Origin: Amycolatopsis dendrobii
GTDB lineage: Bacteria > Actinomycetota > Actinomycetes > Mycobacteriales > Pseudonocardiaceae
Length of the DNA: 64,000 nt
Reading direction: 5' to 3'
Assembly: GCF_014145675.1 (NCBI RefSeq)
Contig: NZ_JACGZW010000008.1
Location: forward strand, 372,001 to 436,000
Shown here: piece after piece, positions 52,598 through 60,833 of the stretch
Layout: every line of letters starts with the position of its first letter
Position numbering within the stretch: position 1 is the stretch's first letter
The notes under the pieces: generated by a model
Databases searched by the model: none
The model's input: only the letters and a program-made list of their open reading frames with translations
What the model was told of the DNA's origin: nothing
Position numbers and translations under genes: made by a program

Positions 52598-53449
52598 GTG
52601 CACACGGTCGCCGTTCTCAGCCTCAAGGGTGGTGTCGGCAAAACGACGGTCGCGCTCGGTATCGCGTCGGCCGCGCTGCGTAGGGGAACTCGCACGCTCG
52701 TAGCCGACCTCGACCCGCAGGGCAACGCCACCACCTCGCTCGACCCGCCGTTCACCGACGCGACGCTCGCCGACGTGCTCGAGACGCCCGCGCGGGCAGT
52801 CCTCGAACGCGCGATCGCGCCCAGCGTCTGGAGCGAGGAGATCGACGTGCTGGTCGGCGCCGAGGAGCTGGAGTCGCTCAACGAACCCGACTCCGACGGC
52901 CGCCGCCTGGAAAACCTTTCCCGCGCGCTCGACGAACTCCACCAGCACCCGTTGCGCGAGGACCCGTACGAGCTGGCGATCATCGACTGCCCGCCGTCGC
53001 TCGGCCGGCTCACCAAATCGGCGCTCGTGGCGGCCGACAGCGCGCTCATTGTGACTGAACCCACAATGTACGCGGTAGCCGGCGCCCAGCGCGCGCTCGA
53101 AGCGATCGAACGGATCCGCGAGGACAGCAATCCGTCGCTGCGGCCGATCGGCGTGCTCGTGAACAAGCTGCGCGTGCGGTCGTACGAGCACCAGTTCCGG
53201 GTCTCGGAGCTGCGCGAGAACTTCGGTTCGCTGGTGATGCCGACCGCGATCCCGGACCGGCTCGCGGTGCAGCAGGCACAGGGCGCGTGCAGCCCGATCC
53301 ACGAATGGCATTCCCCTGGCGCACAAGAGATCGCGCTGACCTTCAACATGGTCCTCGCCAAGATCCTGCGCTCCAACCGCGCCGGACGGCACCGCGTGCG
53401 CGCCGAGGAGGAAGCGGTGCAGGCGGAAGTGTCGGAAACCGCGGGCTGA
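52598..53449 (+). CDS. Orphan ParA/MinD-like ATPase
   Basis: A 283-residue ParA-type ATPase. Deviant Walker A LKGGVGKTT (9-17), switch I LVADLDPQGNATTSL, Walker B ELAIIDCPPSLG, and VLVNKLRVRSYEHQF. No ParB is adjacent, so it is not the chromosomal parAB pair. The GTG start is followed three bp after its stop by the Nei gene, so the two are likely co-transcribed. Cargo unknown. Confidence 0.9.
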   Translation: MHTVAVLSLKGGVGKTTVALGIASAALRRGTRTLVADLDPQGNATTSLDPPFTDATLADVLETPARAVLERAIAPSVWSEEIDVLVGAEELESLNEPDSDGRRLENLSRALDELHQHPLREDPYELAIIDCPPSLGRLTKSALVAADSALIVTEPTMYAVAGAQRALEAIERIREDSNPSLRPIGVLVNKLRVRSYEHQFRVSELRENFGSLVMPTAIPDRLAVQQAQGACSPIHEWHSPGAQEIALTFNMVLAKILRSNRAGRHRVRAEEEAVQAEVSETAG

Positions 53450-53452
53450 ACC

Positions 53453-54271
53453 GTGCCCGAGGGCGATACCGTATTCCTGGCCGGAAAGCTGCTCGACCGC
53501 GCGCTCGCCGGGAAAACGTTGGTGCGCGGCGAGTTCCGGCATCCCGGACTGGCCACTGCGGACCTCGCGGGCCGCGAGGTGCACGGGGTCGGCACCGTCG
53601 GGAAGCACCTCTTCACGCGCTTCTCCGGCGACCTGACGCTGCACAGCCACCTGCGCATGGACGGCTCGTGGAAGATCCAGCCCGCGGGCGCGAAATGGGC
53701 GATGCCCGCCCATCACGCGCGCGTCGTGCTGATGACCGAGGACGTCCAGGCGATCGGTTTCCGGTTGCACGACCTGAAATTGCTGCCCACCGCCGAGGAG
53801 CACACCCTCGTCGACCACCTCGGCCCGGACCTGCTCGATCCACAGTGGACGGACGAGCACGCCGCGCTGGCCGCCGCCAACCTCGCCGCGAAACCGGACC
53901 GCGAACTCGGCGACGCACTGCTCGACCAACGGGTCATGGCCGGCGTCGGCAACCTGTACAAGTGCGAGATCTCTTTCCTGCTAGGGGTTTCCCCGTGGAC
54001 CCCAGTGTCCGAAGTGGACCCCGCACGGGCAGTGGCGCTCGCCCGGAAGCTGCTGGTCGCCAACGCGTGGCGGCACGAACAGGCCACCACCGGCGACCTC
54101 CGCCGCGGCCGCCGCACCTGGGTCTACGAACGCACCCGCCAGGGCTGCTTCCGCTGCGGCGGCCCGCTCCTGGTGCGCCAGCAGGGCGACGGCCAGTACC
54201 GGCGCCCGACCTGGTGCTGCCCGCGCTGCCAGCCCGGCCCCGTCCCGGCCGACGGACCGCCGCGCAAATGA
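53453..54271 (+). CDS. Fpg/Nei family DNA glycosylase (endonuclease VIII-like)
   Basis: A 272-residue base-excision-repair glycosylase/AP lyase. The mature N-terminus PEGDTVFLAGKLL has the catalytic Pro and Glu; PEGDT rather than PELPE points to the Nei branch. H2TH region AGVGNLYKCEISFLLGVSP; zinc finger CFRCGGPLL...WCCPRC near the C-terminus. GTG 53453 follows the ParA gene directly. Confidence 0.93.
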   Translation: MPEGDTVFLAGKLLDRALAGKTLVRGEFRHPGLATADLAGREVHGVGTVGKHLFTRFSGDLTLHSHLRMDGSWKIQPAGAKWAMPAHHARVVLMTEDVQAIGFRLHDLKLLPTAEEHTLVDHLGPDLLDPQWTDEHAALAAANLAAKPDRELGDALLDQRVMAGVGNLYKCEISFLLGVSPWTPVSEVDPARAVALARKLLVANAWRHEQATTGDLRRGRRTWVYERTRQGCFRCGGPLLVRQQGDGQYRRPTWCCPRCQPGPVPADGPPRK

Positions 54272-54273
54272 TG

Positions 54274-54303
54274 TTGCCGTACCGAGAGGTTCGCGGTTAG
54301 CGT
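54274..54303 (+). promoter_or_regulatory. Promoter of the structured small-ORF RNA
   Basis: TTGCCG (54274-54279), 18 bp and TAGCGT (54298-54303) begin right after the nei stop. An AT-rich AAATGAT lies immediately upstream of the -35, unusual for this GC-rich sequence. Predicted start of transcription near 54310. Confidence 0.6.
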
Positions 54304-54334
54304 GGCAGTACACGAGAGAGGAGGTGGTCCTAAG

Positions 54335-54373
54335 TTGTATTCACACAGGACTCGTGAGGTGGCTGTCCGCTAG
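54335..54373 (+). CDS. 12-codon leader-type ORF (LYSHRTREVAVR)
   Basis: A TTG start 7 bases after an excellent ribosome binding site (AGAGGAGGTGG, 54317-54327), 12 codons, then TAG. The peptide is basic and ends REVAVR. A strong ribosome binding site on so short an ORF, placed just ahead of several hairpins and a downstream acetyltransferase gene, is the architecture of a translated leader. Peptide function unknown. Confidence 0.6.
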   Translation: MYSHRTREVAVR

Positions 54374-54379
54374 CGGATG

Positions 54380-54560
54380 GCACGTGCAGGGACTTTGAGC
54401 AGCGATGCAACAAGAGCCACCTTCGGCTCATCGCCTGCTTCACGTGCTGCCTGCTGACGAATACCAGGCAGTCACCGGGTTCCCGGGGTTCTCGAGCACC
54501 GGTCCGGCTCGAGCCTGGACGCTGACGGCGTCCAGGAGGCGCCCCGGGAATTTCCATGTC
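54380..54560 (+). ncRNA. Structured RNA after the leader ORF
   Basis: Successive helices: GCACGTG (54380-54386) with CACGTGC (54441-54447), enclosing GCAGCGATG (54399-54407) with CATCGCCTGC (54429-54438) and inner AGCC/GGCT; CTGCCTG (54447-54453) with CAGGCAG (54465-54471), which shares one base with the first stem. Then TTCCCGGGG (54480-54488) with CCCCGGGAA (54542-54550), enclosing CTCGAGC/GCTCGAG (54491-54513) and CCTGGACGC/GCGTCCAGG (54514-54536), a three-way junction. It may be an attenuator or a free small RNA. Confidence 0.65.
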
Positions 54561-54638
54561 CGCTCGCGGTGTCCTTTCCGCGCCGGGCGATCACCGCGGC
54601 GGTACCTCCGGACCCGCGGAAGTGGCTAGGCTGGGAGG

Positions 54639-55211
54639 ATGCTCAGGCCGGACTATCCGATCAGCACCGAACGCCTGCTCCTCCGCCCGTTCCGGGACGA
54701 CGATCTCGATGCCCTGAACTCGTTCCAGTCCCGCGCGGACGTCGTCCGCTACCTGTACTGGGGACCGCGCAGCCGAGCGGAATCCGCGGCCGCGCTCGCG
54801 AAGCGCGTGCACAGCGCGACCCTGTCGGAGGAAGGCCAGTTCCTCGCCGTCGCCGTGGAACTCGCCGAAACCGGGCAGCTCATCGGCGATCTCAACCTCG
54901 AATACCTCAGCGCCGAACACCGCCAAGGCGAGATCGGCTTCGTGTTCCACCCCGACCACCACGGAAAAGGCCTCGCGCTGGAAGCAACGCGCGAAGTACT
55001 GCGCCTCGGCTTCGAAGACCTGGGCCTGCACCGCATCATCGGCCGCTGCGACGGCCGCAACACCGCGTCGGCGTCGCTGATGGAACGGCTGGGCATGCGC
55101 CAGGAAGCGCGCCTGCGGGAAAACGAGATCGTCAAGGGCGAATGGACCGACGAACTGGTCTACGCCATGTTGGAAGACGAGTGGAAATCCGGAGCCGCGA
55201 GGAGAAACTGA
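54639..55211 (+). CDS. GNAT family N-acetyltransferase (RimJ/RimL-like)
   Basis: A 190-residue acetyl-CoA-dependent transferase of the Acetyltransf_3 type. Opening ISTERLLLRPFRDDDLDAL; acetyl-CoA loop HPDHHGKGLALEATREVLRLGF (about 105-126); C-terminal RIIGRCDGRNTASASLMERLGMRQEARLREN. Substrate could be a ribosomal protein N-terminus or a small amine/antibiotic. TAGGCT ends 6 bases before the ATG, so a leaderless transcript is possible; alternatively it is read from the structured leader upstream. Confidence 0.88.
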   Translation: MLRPDYPISTERLLLRPFRDDDLDALNSFQSRADVVRYLYWGPRSRAESAAALAKRVHSATLSEEGQFLAVAVELAETGQLIGDLNLEYLSAEHRQGEIGFVFHPDHHGKGLALEATREVLRLGFEDLGLHRIIGRCDGRNTASASLMERLGMRQEARLRENEIVKGEWTDELVYAMLEDEWKSGAARRN

Positions 55212-55355
55212 CCCCTCGCGCCGGTCCTCGCACCCGTCCGCCCGCTGCTGGCTCAGCGGCATGCCAGGTGCCGCCGGTCGTGAGGGGCCCCTTCACGGAC
55301 TTGGATTCCCTCAAGGAGCCCTTCACGGACCGCCTCCGCCCACCGTCACCGGGAT

Positions 55356-55436
55356 GCCCCAATGCGGCATTGGGTGCGCGGGATGCACCCAATGCCGCAT
55401 TCGGTGCGTCAGACGCACCCAATGTGGCATTGGGGC
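55356..55436. repeat. CCCAATGC hairpin cluster, copy 2
   Basis: GCCCCAATGCGGCATTGGG, GCACCCAATGCCGCATTCGG and CGCACCCAATGTGGCATTGG blocks form overlapping hairpins, matching the cluster at 35215-35286. Confidence 0.75.
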
Positions 55437-55454
55437 GCTAGCCCCGCCCGCCTA

Positions 55455-55685
55455 CGAACCGCAGCCAACGCACCCAGCCGCGGACGCACCCAACCGCTGC
55501 CGGTGCACCCAACCGATCCCAGCACCCACACCGCCCCCAACCCCGATCCGAAGCCTCCCTGCGGCCTGGGGGTGCTTGTCAAGGCATCTTTCCCGCCTTG
55601 ACAAGCACCCCCAGGCCGTCAGCACAATCAACCTTCGGGGTGGGGCCCCACCCCGAGCGCAATGTCGCCGCCAGGCGACGAGCCG
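55455..55685. repeat. Composite three-hairpin intergenic element, copy 2
   Basis: A 23-bp perfect stem (55562-55584 with 55596-55618) carrying GGGGGTGCTTGTCAAGG and an 11-nt loop CATCTTTCCCG. Next comes a GGGGTGGGGCCCCACCCC palindrome and GCAATGTCGCCGCCAGGCGAC. The outer stem differs from copy 1 on both strands, so pairing is preserved. Confidence 0.88.
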
Positions 55686-55755
55686 AACCCCAGACAGCGA
55701 CCCAAACCACACCAACCCGAGCCACCCCAAGCCGGACCAGCAGCGATACGGCAGC

Positions 55756-56790
55756 ATGGACGACGTGCTCTTCGACAGGATCGTCCGCCCAGCGATGTAC
55801 CGGCTCGCCTACCACGACCCCGAGGCAGTCCACGAACGCACCGTCGCCCTCCTGAGCCGAGCCGGACGAACCCTCCGCCCGATCTCGAAGCTGTACCGCA
55901 CCGCCGACCCCACCACCGTCCTCGGCCTGACTTTCCCCAACAAAATCGGCCTGGCCGCGGGCATGGACAAGAACGGCCGCGCCCTCCACGCCTGGCCCGC
56001 CCTGGGCTTCGGCTTCGTCGAAGTAGGCACGGTCACCCGCCACCCCCAGCCGGGCAACCCCAAACCCCGCCTCTACAGCCTCCCGGCCAGCGACGCGGTC
56101 ATCAACCGCATGGGCTTCAACAACGACGGGGCCCAGGCCCTCGCCGACCGGCTGGCCGCCCACGGCAAACCCGCGGTCCCGCTGGGGATCAGCATCGGCA
56201 AGTCCAAGGTGACGCCGCTGGACGAGGCTGTCGAGGACTACCGCTTCTCGCTGCGCGCCCTGCACCCCTTCGCGGACTACTTCGCGATCAACGTCAGCTC
56301 CCCCAACACCCCGGGTCTCCGTGCGCTGCAAGACAAAGCCGCGCTCGCCGAACTGCTCGCCGAACTCCGCAAGACCGGTACCGAACTGGGCGGCGACACT
56401 CCCCTGCTGGTGAAGGTCGCCCCCGATCTCACCGACGACGCGCTCGCCGAACTCCTCGAAGTCTGCCTTGAGCACGGCGTCGCCGGAATCATCGCGACCA
56501 ACACGACCCTCTCCCGCGAAGGCATCGTCCCGGCCGAAGCCGCACTGGCCGCCGAAACCGGCGGGCTGTCCGGCCGCCCGCTGACCGCGCGCTCGGCCGA
56601 AGTCGTCCGCTTCGTCCACGAGAAGACCGAAGGCAAGCTGCCGATCATCGGCGTCGGCGGCATCCTCGGCCCGGACGACGCCCGCCGCATGCTCGACGCC
56701 GGAGCCAGCCTCGTGCAGATCTACACCGGCTTCGCCCTGCACGGACCCGGACTCGTCCGCCGCGTCGGCCGGGGGCTCGCCGCCCGGTAG
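55756..56790 (+). CDS. pyrD: Dihydroorotate dehydrogenase (quinone), class 2
   Basis: A 344-residue flavoenzyme of pyrimidine synthesis, peripheral to the membrane. The N-terminal quinone-binding extension (VLFDRIVRPAMYRLAYHDPEAVHERTVALL) marks class 2. FMN/orotate motifs: NKIGLAAGMDKNG, NRMGFNNDG, INVSSPNTPGLRALQ (catalytic Ser), VKVAPDLTDD, IATNTTL and IIGVGGI. ATG 55756 begins the conserved extension; its ribosome binding site is weak. Confidence 0.97.
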   Translation: MDDVLFDRIVRPAMYRLAYHDPEAVHERTVALLSRAGRTLRPISKLYRTADPTTVLGLTFPNKIGLAAGMDKNGRALHAWPALGFGFVEVGTVTRHPQPGNPKPRLYSLPASDAVINRMGFNNDGAQALADRLAAHGKPAVPLGISIGKSKVTPLDEAVEDYRFSLRALHPFADYFAINVSSPNTPGLRALQDKAALAELLAELRKTGTELGGDTPLLVKVAPDLTDDALAELLEVCLEHGVAGIIATNTTLSREGIVPAEAALAAETGGLSGRPLTARSAEVVRFVHEKTEGKLPIIGVGGILGPDDARRMLDAGASLVQIYTGFALHGPGLVRRVGRGLAAR

Positions 56791-56800
56791 CCCCCAGACA

Positions 56801-56876
56801 CCGGCGCCAAGCCCGAGTCCGCCCACGAAGACTCGGGCCCGCCCACCGCATCGGGCGGACCCGCCTCCGGCGCCGG
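56801..56876. terminator. Branched terminator between pyrD and the convergent gene
   Basis: CCGGCGCC (56801-56808) pairs with GGCGCCGG (56869-56876) around two hairpins: GCCCGAGTC/GACTCGGGC (56811-56838) and CCGCCC/GGGCGG (56839-56858). It lies between convergent stops and can work both ways. Confidence 0.7.
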
Positions 56877-56927
56877 ACGAGCCAGCCTCGGCAGCTCAGT
56901 CCGGGCGCCGAAAGCGACCGCCCGACC

Positions 56928-58235
56928 TCAGCCGGGCAACCGCGGTCCTCCGGTGCTGACGAACCGCAGGTACCCCCGCCAAGACGCGTACCGGTCCAGA
57001 CCTTCCCCGCCCACCGCGGCCGCTGGTTCGCACAGCACCGCGAGCGGCGAGGTCCCGTCCTCCAGCTCGACCCGGCCGAGCACGAACGGCGCGGCCAAAC
57101 CCGAAGCGAACCGGCCGAACGCCGCGGGAGACAGCCGCCAGCGCTCGCCGTCCACGCCCGCCGAACCGGAGACCACCCCGGGCTGCGGCGGCGCGACTCC
57201 GTCGAGCAGCACCATCCGGTAGCGCTCAGCGGTCCGGACCAGACCACCGAACCGGGCACCGTGCAGCTCGTCGTGCAACGGCTGGCCGCACAGATGCGCG
57301 CCGAACACCACGACGTCGACGCTCTCGCACGGATACGGATCCGGCGACTGCTCACCCGTCAGCACCGAAGCCAGGTCGACCCCGATCTGGTCCTCGAACG
57401 CCCTTGTCACCACCGTGATCCCGTACGGCCGCCGGTCCCCAGACACGGTGACCGCGGCGAGATCCAAGGCGTTCAGAGTCGCGTCCAGGACGCCGACGGT
57501 CGGCAGGAGAACCGCGTCCAGATCCGCCAGCAGCGAGCGCGCCGCAAGGACATCCCCGGCTCCGTGAAGCGCGCTGACGTCCACGGGGACCAACACGGCA
57601 CCGGAAGCCTCCAGAGACGCCGCGGCGACGTCGAAGGCCCTTCTCGCGGGCAGCGGGAGGCTGGCTTCGGCGGGAATGCCGAGGCGCGGGTGCTGTCCGG
57701 CAGCGAGCCGGACGTCGGCGGGCCATTCGCGGACCGCCGGGTCCAGACCATCGGGGCCGAGCATCGCCGCGACGGCGCGCTGGGCGGTCGCGAGGCGGTG
57801 CGTGGACACCGAAACGGCCGTCCCGGGGATGAGCCCGGGCGTCGGTTTGACGGTCAGCACCCCGGGCGGGGCGGCGATCTCGCGGGCAGTGGAATTCAGT
57901 GCCAGGTCGACGATCTCGAGTCCGACGACCGCGTTTTCCGGGTCCTCGGCCGTGGTTCCGAGGACCACCGCGCCGGCTTCGGTCAGCCGCGCGATCGCGG
58001 GCGGACTGTCGCAGTCGGCCGCGCAGACGATTCCGGCGAGCGGCAGGTCTTCTCCGGCGTGGACGCGTTCGTCGACGGTTTTCGCTTCGACGAGCACTTC
58101 CTCCATGGTCCGCACCGAAGCCCAGAGTCCGGGGCGGTCGGCTTTCGCGAGCCGCTCGAACGCGGTGCGGACCCGCTCGTGCGAGCTGGGCGGAGGGACG
58201 GGAACAGGATCAGGTTCCGGCGGGAGCGTAGTCAC
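56928..58235 (-). CDS. Allophanate-hydrolase-like protein with a degenerate amidase domain
   Basis: A 435-residue protein. The C-terminal third matches the allophanate hydrolase C-terminal domain: VVFGAHLCGQPLHDELHGARFGGLVRTAERYRMVLLDG, then LSPAAFGRFASGLAAPFVLGRVELEDG. The N-terminal 280 residues follow the amidase-signature fold in outline (GIVCAADCDSPPAIARLTEAGAVVLGTT, TVKPTPGLIPGTAVSVST) but lack the GGSSSGS serine block and the catalytic lysine, and are about 150 residues short. Amidase activity is therefore unlikely. GTG 58235 follows AAAGGA. No urea carboxylase gene is nearby. Confidence 0.82.
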   Translation of the reverse strand: MTTLPPEPDPVPVPPPSSHERVRTAFERLAKADRPGLWASVRTMEEVLVEAKTVDERVHAGEDLPLAGIVCAADCDSPPAIARLTEAGAVVLGTTAEDPENAVVGLEIVDLALNSTAREIAAPPGVLTVKPTPGLIPGTAVSVSTHRLATAQRAVAAMLGPDGLDPAVREWPADVRLAAGQHPRLGIPAEASLPLPARRAFDVAAASLEASGAVLVPVDVSALHGAGDVLAARSLLADLDAVLLPTVGVLDATLNALDLAAVTVSGDRRPYGITVVTRAFEDQIGVDLASVLTGEQSPDPYPCESVDVVVFGAHLCGQPLHDELHGARFGGLVRTAERYRMVLLDGVAPPQPGVVSGSAGVDGERWRLSPAAFGRFASGLAAPFVLGRVELEDGTSPLAVLCEPAAAVGGEGLDRYASWRGYLRFVSTGGPRLPG

Positions 58236-58712
58236 GAGGGCGTCCTTTCCTCGGCGGGATCGGAGGAGTCCACTGTGTACGTCCGGCGCCGCGAACCTCA
58301 GCCCGCGACGCCGGGCCTGGCGGGTGCCAACACCGACCTCATGGGAAAAACGTTAAACCGCAGACGTTTCCGTCACCAGCAGGATCGGATTACGCGATTG
58401 TTGCGGTGTGCGGAGGAAACTCACGCACCGTCGCGGCTGCACTGTCCGGTTGCGCCGACCGGAATCCCAAACTCGGCCATCAGGACGGCGTTCCCGCCCG
58501 GCCGCTGCGATTCCCGGAGTCGTCGCGAAGCCGCGGGCCCGGACCACATTCACCCCCGGATCGGGCGTTTCGCGGCGGATTACCCGGCCGCGAGCCCGGG
58601 AACGGGGCTGGACCAGCAGGTCAGCCAAGATCCTTCAACGACGGCGACCCGGTCGGCCACCGCTTCCCGGAGGCACCGCGAACTCGCGCACGGCCGCGGT
58701 CAGCGGTCCGGA
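58236..58712. other. Intergenic region between the allophanate-hydrolase-like gene and pspM
   Basis: No supported gene. It includes an AAACGT/ACGTTT dyad near the minus-strand promoter and, at 58621-58640, a stretch resembling the 3' end of pspM (17 of 20 bases). Confidence 0.55.
58348..58369 (-). promoter_or_regulatory. Possible operator upstream of the allophanate-hydrolase-like gene
   Basis: AAACGT (58348-58353) and ACGTTT (58364-58369) form a dyad with 10-bp spacing in an AT-richer patch about 115 bp upstream of the GTG. Regulator unknown. Confidence 0.4.
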
Positions 58713-59696
58713 TCAGCCGAGGTCCTTCAGCGCCAGCGCCAACCCGGCGAGCCGGTCCGTCGCGTCCGTGAGCGCCTCCCGCGAAGTGACCATCCCGTCG
58801 CTGCTCGCCGCCACCGCGCGACCGGCCGCGGCGACCAGACCGCCGTAGCCTTCGATGCCGTCGTCGAGTTGTTCGCGCAGTTTCGCGATCGCGGCCTGCA
58901 GCGCCGAACGTTCGCGTTCCGGCGCGGAATTGCGGCCCCGTTCGATCGCCTGGATCCGGTCGGCCAGGCCGCGCAGCGCACGGGCGGCCTCGTCGGCCGT
59001 CGCGCGGGCGTCGGCGACCGAAACCCCGGGAACCGCCGTGGTGCCCAGCGACGTCGGGACCGAAAGCTGTTTCAGGAGCTCGCGCAGCGAAGCTTCCGAC
59101 TCGGCCAGCCGCTCCATCGGCTCGCGCGCGGCCGATCCGGCGGCGGGCAGCGGCGGCGGACCGCTGGGCGCGGCGGGAAGTTCGACCTTCTTCAGCTCTC
59201 GCAACCGCATTCCGGTGCGGACGCTGAACGTGCCGAACACCAGCGTCGCGAAACCGGAGAACACCGCCTGCCCGATCTCCGGGCCGGCGACCGCTCCGCC
59301 GAGCAGGCCGGTGGCGGTGAGCACGGTGAGGACCCCGAACAGGATCGTCACCAGCACCCACAAGGTCAGCACGCGCGAGGTGCGGCGGATCCGGCGCTGG
59401 TGCTTCGCGCTCGGCTCGTTCCAGCGCTGCCATTTCGCGCGGACCTCGGCCACCGCGGGGACCTGACCGGCCACCGCGGAAAAGGCGGCCGGGGCCGACG
59501 GGCGGCGCGGCACCGGCGGCGGGGAAACCGGACCGCGCGGGGCCCGGCTGTTCTGCTGCGGCTTCCCGCCCGCCTCGTCGGCGGGCGGGAAGTACCGCTG
59601 CAGTTTTTCCTGGGCGCGCTGGGCGTAGTCGGGCAACCGCTCGATGTGCTTCTCGAGCTTGGCGTTGAACTCGCTGAAGTCCCGCCGCTTGGTCAT
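58713..59696 (-). CDS. pspM: PspM-like membrane partner of PspA
   Basis: A 327-residue protein corresponding by position and architecture to mycobacterial PspM (Rv2743c). It opens MTKRRDFSEFNAKLEKHIERLPDYAQRAQEKLQRYF, has a Pro/Ala linker, two TM helices (TLWVLVTILFGVLTVLTATGLL and AVFSGFATLVFGTFSV, about 115-165) and a long helical C-terminal region. ATG 59696 lies 35 bp after pspA. In mycobacteria PspM recruits PspA to the membrane under envelope stress; assignment here rests mainly on synteny. Confidence 0.82.
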   Translation of the reverse strand: MTKRRDFSEFNAKLEKHIERLPDYAQRAQEKLQRYFPPADEAGGKPQQNSRAPRGPVSPPPVPRRPSAPAAFSAVAGQVPAVAEVRAKWQRWNEPSAKHQRRIRRTSRVLTLWVLVTILFGVLTVLTATGLLGGAVAGPEIGQAVFSGFATLVFGTFSVRTGMRLRELKKVELPAAPSGPPPLPAAGSAAREPMERLAESEASLRELLKQLSVPTSLGTTAVPGVSVADARATADEAARALRGLADRIQAIERGRNSAPERERSALQAAIAKLREQLDDGIEGYGGLVAAAGRAVAASSDGMVTSREALTDATDRLAGLALALKDLG

Positions 59697-59731
59697 CCGT
59701 CTCGCCCCCTGCGCCGCTCGTGCCCGGCCGG

Positions 59732-60580
59732 TCAGGCCGGGTTCTTGCCCTGTTCCGCCTGCACGCGGGCCTGGATCTCCCGCTGGATGTCGCCCGAGGC
59801 GGCGGCGGGCTTGGCCGCGGCCGCGCCCGCACCGCCGTCGGTGACCTGGGCGACCGAGTCGCCGCGCATCGACGCGCGGATCTGCTCGAGCCGCGAGTGG
59901 CCCGCCATCTGGGTGGCCGACTCCTGGACCTCCATCATGCGGCCCTGCACCGAGTTCTGCGCCAGCTCCGCCGAGCCCAGCGCGGTGGTGTAGCGCTTCT
60001 CGATCTTGTCCCGGACCTCTTCCAGCGACGGCGTGTTGCCCGGCGCGGCCAGCTGGCTCATCTGGTTCAGCGACGCGGAGACCTGCTCCTGCATCTTCGC
60101 CTGCTCCAGCTGCGAGAGCAGCTTGGTGCGCTCGGCCAGCTTCTGCTGCAGCATCGTCGCGTTGCGCTCGACGGCCTGCTTGGCCTGCGTCGCCGCCTGC
60201 AGCGACTGGTCGTGCAGCGTCTTGAGGTCTTCGATGCTCTGCTCGGCGGTGACCAGCTGCGCGGCAAAGCTCTCCGCCGCGGTCTCGAACTGGGTCGCCT
60301 TCGCCTCGTCGCCCTTGCCGCGGGCCTCGTCGGCCAGCACCAGCGCCTGGCGCGTCGAGGCCTGCAGCTTCTCGACCTCGCCGAGCTGGCGGTTGAGCTT
60401 CATCTCCAGCTGCCGCTGGTTGCCGATCACGGAGGCGGCCTGCTGCGTCAGCGCCTGGTGGTTGCGCTGCGCCTCCTCGATGGCCTGCTGGATCTGTACC
60501 TTCGGGTCGGCGTGCTCGTCGATCTTCGACGAGAACGCCGCCATCATGTACTTCCAGAACTTCACGAACGGGTTGGCCAT
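59732..60580 (-). CDS. pspA: PspA/IM30 (35-kDa antigen family) membrane-stress protein
   Basis: A 282-residue coiled-coil ESCRT-III-like protein that stabilises stressed membranes. Opening MANPFVKFWKYMMAAFSSKIDEHADPKVQIQQAIEEAQRNHQAL; long helices to about residue 215; alanine-rich C-terminus with DIQREIQARVQAEQG. ATG 60580 follows GGAGGAG. It has its own upstream ECF-type promoter and is followed by pspM. Confidence 0.95.
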   Translation of the reverse strand: MANPFVKFWKYMMAAFSSKIDEHADPKVQIQQAIEEAQRNHQALTQQAASVIGNQRQLEMKLNRQLGEVEKLQASTRQALVLADEARGKGDEAKATQFETAAESFAAQLVTAEQSIEDLKTLHDQSLQAATQAKQAVERNATMLQQKLAERTKLLSQLEQAKMQEQVSASLNQMSQLAAPGNTPSLEEVRDKIEKRYTTALGSAELAQNSVQGRMMEVQESATQMAGHSRLEQIRASMRGDSVAQVTDGGAGAAAAKPAAASGDIQREIQARVQAEQGKNPA

Positions 60581-60652
60581 CTCCTCCGCCTGCCTTCTTG
60601 CGTCCCACGGGCCCTGATTGCTTCGGGGCGGGGCGTCGCTCCCCTAGTCGCA

Positions 60653-60680
60653 CAACGTACCGACCCCGGCGTTGGGTTCC
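60653..60680 (-). promoter_or_regulatory. ECF-type (SigE-like) promoter of pspA
   Basis: On the minus strand GGAAC (60680-60676) is followed after 18 bases by CGTTG (60657-60653), matching the GGAAC/CGTT pattern of SigE/SigH-class promoters. It lies about 75 bp upstream of pspA. No SigE gene is in the window. Confidence 0.6.
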
Positions 60681-60786
60681 ATCGTGTCAGGTCGGCCTCC
60701 GCCGTTCCAGGCGACCCCGGGGGAATTCAGGGTCAGCCCTGACCGGCGGCCGGGCGCGGCCCGGAGGGGGACCCCGCGCACGCCGA

Positions 60787-60812
60787 CGGCCCCGGGGAGA
60801 TCCCCGGGGCCG
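60787..60812 (-). terminator. Terminator after clgR
   Basis: CGGCCCCGGGGA (60787-60798) and TCCCCGGGGCCG (60801-60812) form a perfect 12-bp arm pair with a tiny loop, about 20 bp past the clgR stop and ahead of the pspA promoter. Confidence 0.75.
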
Positions 60813-60833
60813 TGCAGCGAAACAGCGCCGGCG

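Larger units (their letters stand above)
55212..55755. other. Repeat-filled gap between the GNAT gene and pyrD
   Basis: About 540 bp holding a decayed CGTGAAGGGCCCC-type palindrome (about 55279-55330), the second CCCAATGC cluster and the second composite hairpin element. No supported gene. Confidence 0.75.

Noticed and set aside
54330..54557. 75-codon minus-strand ORF over the structured RNA
   Set aside because: It is antisense to the leader ORF and hairpins; palindromic stems keep both strands open. No start signal.
58353..58628. 91-codon minus-strand ORF upstream of the allophanate-hydrolase-like gene
   Set aside because: Arg-rich low-complexity frame overlapping the candidate operator; no family resemblance and no ribosome binding site.
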